Shown here piece after piece: positions 60,972 to 64,000 of a stretch of DNA of 64,000 nt (position 1 is its first letter; each line of letters starts with the position of its first letter). The notes under the pieces are model-generated. The model saw only the letters and a list, made by a program, of their open reading frames with translations, was not told where the DNA came from and ran no database searches. The DNA comes from Mesotoga prima MesG1.Ag.4.2. GTDB lineage: Bacteria; Thermotogota; Thermotogae; Petrotogales; Kosmotogaceae. The stretch covers positions 2,046,001 through 2,110,000 of the forward strand of contig NC_017934.1 in the NCBI RefSeq assembly GCF_000147715.2. The letters are read 5' to 3'. The translations under genes and the position numbers were made by a program.

Positions 60972-62537
60972 GTGAAGAAACTGTTATTGACTGCAATACT
61001 GATAGTCTCACTGTTTTATGTGAGTGCTGTAGCATGTACGGATATCTTAGCGGCAAAACAAGCCACCTTAGATGGTTCAGTTATTACATCTCATACATGT
61101 GATGGTCGTTATGACTCCAGACTGGTTGTCGTACCGGCTATGGATCATGAAGAGGGGGCTATGGCCCCAGTTTACGAGTGGATAGTCTACGCCGATCGAA
61201 TGGATCTGGTGAAGCTTGGAGAGATTCCACAGGTAGCACATACCTACCAGTACTTCAACGTTGCTTATCCTATGGCAAATGAACACCAGCTGATAATAGG
61301 AGAGACGACACTTGGTGGAGCCAGAGAGACTGCCAACAGCGATAAGGCGATAATGACAATCGAACAGCTGGAGATCTTCGCTCTACAGAGAACAACTAAC
61401 GCCAGAGACGCTATAAAACTTATAGGCGCTCTTGCAGAAGAGTATGGTTACCGAGAATCGTGCTGGTTAGGCGAATGCATTACAATTTCCGATCCGAACG
61501 AAGTTTGGGTCTTCGAAGTTTACGGGACCGGTCCCCTATGGGAACCAGGTATGGGACCTGGCGCTGTGTGGGCTGCCCAGCGCGTGCCCGATGATCATAT
61601 TACTACCGTCGTGAATTACAGCATGATTGGGGAGATCGATCTTGAGACAAACAGGCCCCCGAACGTATCTGCAGGGGACTTCATGATCAGTGAAGACTAT
61701 GTTCAGGTGGCTACGGATCTTGGTCTGTATGATCCGGCTAGTGGAGAACCCTTTGTCTGGAAGTACATATTTGGAGACATTGAGGGGACGAAGAGCGACA
61801 GACTCTGGAGAGTCTTCTCTGTTCTCAATCCTTCGGGGAACTGGTCGTTGGACAACACATGGGAATATCCATTCTCAGTTAAGCCGGATGAGAAGGTATC
61901 CGTGTACGACATAATCGAGCTTTATAGGGACGTTTCCGAAGGTACACCTTACGACATGGGCGATAACGAGGCATGGTACTATGAAAGTGGAGGCGAGATG
62001 GTTAAGAGTCCGCTGGCAAGTTCTGAGCCCAACACTCCTATGAGAAATCTTCTTGGCATTCCTTACACAAGAACAATAGCAAAGAACGGTTGTTCGTACT
62101 ATTTTGTTTCGCAGGCAAGGGACTGGATGCCCGACAAGATAGGCGGACTTCTCTGGTTCGGACTTGACAACCCGAGAAAGGGAGCTTGGATTCCTGTTTA
62201 TGTAGGGACTCTTCCCAATACGCTCCCGGAGTCTTGGGTGACCTTAAACAGAGATGAGCTTGACAGGAGCTGCTCTTATTGGGCTTTTGATCTTGTCGAT
62301 AAGATTTCAAATCAGAGGCTTGGGGCTCTTATGCCTTTGATAGAGGAAGTAAGAGTACCTTTCCAAACGGAGATGTTCGAAGAACAGAGGGATCTCGACG
62401 AAATGGCAATGACCCTTTACGAAGATAATCCCGAGCTTGTTCTTAGACTCCTCTCATCCTATACGGCGAGAAAGATGAGAGAAGCAGAAGAACTCTGGTA
62501 TGATCTTTCAGAGGTCTTGTTAACTAAGATCGACTAA
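60972..62537 (+). CDS. Exported C69-family dipeptidase (PepD-like) 1
   Basis: About 521 residues from the GTG at 60972 (nine bases after AGGAGGGG; a GTG at 60966 is too close). Signal MKKLLLTAILIVSLFYVSAV then ACTDILAAKQATLDGSVI. In C69 Ntn-hydrolases the first Cys after processing is the nucleophile; here it directly follows the signal peptide, so export and activation coincide. GTGPLWEPGMGPGAVWAAQR and NEHQLIIGETTLGG are family segments. Cleaves dipeptides in the periplasm or toga space. Confidence 0.9.
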   Translation: MKKLLLTAILIVSLFYVSAVACTDILAAKQATLDGSVITSHTCDGRYDSRLVVVPAMDHEEGAMAPVYEWIVYADRMDLVKLGEIPQVAHTYQYFNVAYPMANEHQLIIGETTLGGARETANSDKAIMTIEQLEIFALQRTTNARDAIKLIGALAEEYGYRESCWLGECITISDPNEVWVFEVYGTGPLWEPGMGPGAVWAAQRVPDDHITTVVNYSMIGEIDLETNRPPNVSAGDFMISEDYVQVATDLGLYDPASGEPFVWKYIFGDIEGTKSDRLWRVFSVLNPSGNWSLDNTWEYPFSVKPDEKVSVYDIIELYRDVSEGTPYDMGDNEAWYYESGGEMVKSPLASSEPNTPMRNLLGIPYTRTIAKNGCSYYFVSQARDWMPDKIGGLLWFGLDNPRKGAWIPVYVGTLPNTLPESWVTLNRDELDRSCSYWAFDLVDKISNQRLGALMPLIEEVRVPFQTEMFEEQRDLDEMAMTLYEDNPELVLRLLSSYTARKMREAEELWYDLSEVLLTKID

Positions 62538-62595
62538 GTAATTGACTTTGGGCCGGTTGATGCCGGTCCATTACTTTGAAAGGGGAGTGAAAGAA

Positions 62596-64000
62596 ATGAG
62601 ACGTGCACTTATTGTTATGCTAGTCCTCATTGTCGGTTATGGAGTAGTAGCAATGGCATGTACTTCGATACTTGTCGGAAAAGACGCATCTGTCGACGGT
62701 TCTACTATGGTGACACATACTTGCGACGGCAGTTACGACGCCAGGTTACAGGTGATTCCCGGTGGAGTACATGAAGAAGGCGAGACGGTAAGTATCTACA
62801 AGGGTTTGTGCCAGGCGGGTATTCCAGGTAGAACGGTTCAGTATGTTGGAGAGATTCCACAGGTTCCCGAAACTTACACCTACTTCCACACCGGCTACCC
62901 GTTTATGAACGAACATCAGGTAATTATCGGAGAAACAACCTGGAGTGGAGAAAGAGCGCTCAGAAACTCCCAGGGTTGGATGACAATCGAGCAGCTCCAG
63001 GTGCTGGGTTTGCAGAGAGGAAAGACAGCCAGAGAAGTCATTCAGATAATGGGTGAACTTGCTGAGAAATATGGTTATGGTGACGGCGGCGAGGGGCTTA
63101 CAGTAATTGATGGAGACGAAGCCTGGTTGTTTGAGATCTGTGGCCCCGGTCCTTTCTGGTCTCCTGGAAGCGAAGAACCCGGAGCAGTATGGGTTGCGCA
63201 GAGAATTCCCGATGACCACGTCCTTGTCCATGCAAATAGATCTAGAATTGGCGAAATCGATCTTGAGAACACAGATTATTTCATGGCATCACCCAATGTA
63301 TACTCAACGGCACAGGAACTCGAGCTGTGGGACGGACAGGAACCATTCCTTTTCTATGCAGCTTACGGGCCAAAGAATGCCTTTTATAACACGAGACGTG
63401 AATGGAGGGTTCTGGACCTTCTTGCCCCGTCTCTAGAGCTCGATCCATGGGCAGAAAGATATCCGTTGTCTGTCAAGCCAGATAAGAAAGTGTCTGCGCA
63501 GGATCTTATGATGATTAAGCGTGACCACTATGAAGGAACCGAATTCGATCTCACTGTTGGCCTTGCCGCAGGTCCTTTTGGTAATCCCAATAGGTATGCT
63601 ACTCCCGCCAGTGCAAGACCGGAAGGCATAAACTATGACGGTTGGGAAAGAGCTATATCTATGTTCAGATGCTCATATGTCATAGTTGGGCAGGCAAGAA
63701 ACTGGATGCCAGATGCGATCGGTGGAGTTGTGTGGTTCGGAGAGGATGCACCTCACTCGACAGTTTATATTCCATTCTACGCAGGTGCGACCAGTGTTCC
63801 CGAGTCGTTCAGTCAAGGAGCAAGGGATTTCTTCGACAGAAGCTCTGCTTGGTGGGCATTCAACCACGTGTCAAACCTAGCCGATCTGAGATATAATGTC
63901 GCAATAGAGATAATCAAAGAGGAATACACGAAGTTTGAGACTGAGTTCCTCGCAAATCAGCCGCTGATCGAAAAGGTTGCGCTGGATCTCTATGCAGAGA
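62596..64000 (+). CDS. Exported C69-family dipeptidase 2, cut by window end
   Basis: 468 codons are visible, open to the right edge. AGGGGAG precedes the ATG. Signal MRRALIVMLVLIVGYGVVAM then ACTSILVGKDASVDGSTM with the nucleophile Cys at the processing site. NEHQVIIGETTWSGERAL and ICGPGPFWSPGSEEPGAVWV match the preceding gene, so this is a tandem paralogue with clearly diverged substrate region (SIYKGLCQAGIPGRTVQY insertion). Same operon, 58 bases after the first copy. Confidence 0.9.
   Translation, partial: MRRALIVMLVLIVGYGVVAMACTSILVGKDASVDGSTMVTHTCDGSYDARLQVIPGGVHEEGETVSIYKGLCQAGIPGRTVQYVGEIPQVPETYTYFHTGYPFMNEHQVIIGETTWSGERALRNSQGWMTIEQLQVLGLQRGKTAREVIQIMGELAEKYGYGDGGEGLTVIDGDEAWLFEICGPGPFWSPGSEEPGAVWVAQRIPDDHVLVHANRSRIGEIDLENTDYFMASPNVYSTAQELELWDGQEPFLFYAAYGPKNAFYNTRREWRVLDLLAPSLELDPWAERYPLSVKPDKKVSAQDLMMIKRDHYEGTEFDLTVGLAAGPFGNPNRYATPASARPEGINYDGWERAISMFRCSYVIVGQARNWMPDAIGGVVWFGEDAPHSTVYIPFYAGATSVPESFSQGARDFFDRSSAWWAFNHVSNLADLRYNVAIEIIKEEYTKFETEFLANQPLIEKVALDLYAE

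Overview
This window looks like a piece of a Thermotogota chromosome, most likely a mesophilic or moderately thermophilic Mesotoga/Kosmotoga-type organism. The evidence is protein flavour (Opp transporters without a binding protein, single-chain pyruvate:ferredoxin oxidoreductase, Zur/ZnuABC, radical SAM, DUF6305 and C69 proteins), very regular GGAGGTG ribosome sites, frequent TTG/GTG starts and a moderate G+C content. The genus is an inference. Genes are dense and mostly intact, but several intergenic stretches hold decayed genes and a family of dispersed palindromic repeats.

Layout. 1-4170: 5' end of a LacI-type regulator (minus) with an operator, divergent from two exported proteins, one an alpha/alpha-barrel carbohydrate-active protein; a second matching operator lies before them. 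4171-4776: relics of the repeat family, then tRNA-Val. 4867-10036: RNase G, hibernation factor, NUDIX, ComM, and an XRE regulator/membrane protein pair. 10164-11474: decayed radical SAM gene, an unidentified remnant and a HEPN-like protein. 11566-16788: caspase-like lipoprotein, RHS-like exported protein, double GNAT, MFS transporter, DUF3147 protein. 16845-17649: remnants of a CcdA/redox operon. 17694-21937: phosphodiesterase, then an ArsR-type operon with two half-permeases, a full permease, a mini-thioredoxin and an iron-sulfur flavoprotein. 22258-25412: membrane protein, hydrolase with a degenerate GGDEF protein, lipoprotein nuclease. 25484-28368: Zur and ZnuABC behind three phased palindromes. 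28516-30555: MBL protein and Fe-dependent alcohol dehydrogenase.

30629-33521 is a repeat island into which an IS110-family element has inserted. The element has the folding pattern expected of a bridge RNA upstream of its recombinase. 33522-37946 is an Opp operon lacking a binding protein, followed by DUF1349, a hydrolase/chagasin fusion, GH127 and DUF3892 genes. 43473-51601: LysM/M23 peptidase, lipoate ligase, PFOR, ferritin-like protein, nucleotidyltransferase, MgtC. 51649-53094 is a graveyard with remnants of nanE, an FAD oxidoreductase and a ROK kinase, suggesting a lost amino-sugar (sialic acid) locus. 53095-57025: an active/dead patatin pair, an esterase, a methyltransferase remnant and a membrane protein.

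57615 to the end is an operon of DUF6305 protein, ion-transporter-superfamily carrier, a 54-residue membrane protein, an AstE/AspA-like metallopeptidase and two exported C69 dipeptidases. Read together it looks like a peptide or acyl-amino-acid scavenging system.

Best candidates for new biology: the IS110 bridge RNA with readable guide matches to its ends and its repeat target; the 57.6-64 kb peptidase/transporter operon with its tiny membrane protein; the operon pairing a fused permease with a split one; and the patatin/pseudo-patatin pair. All function calls are from reading sequence only; no searches were run.
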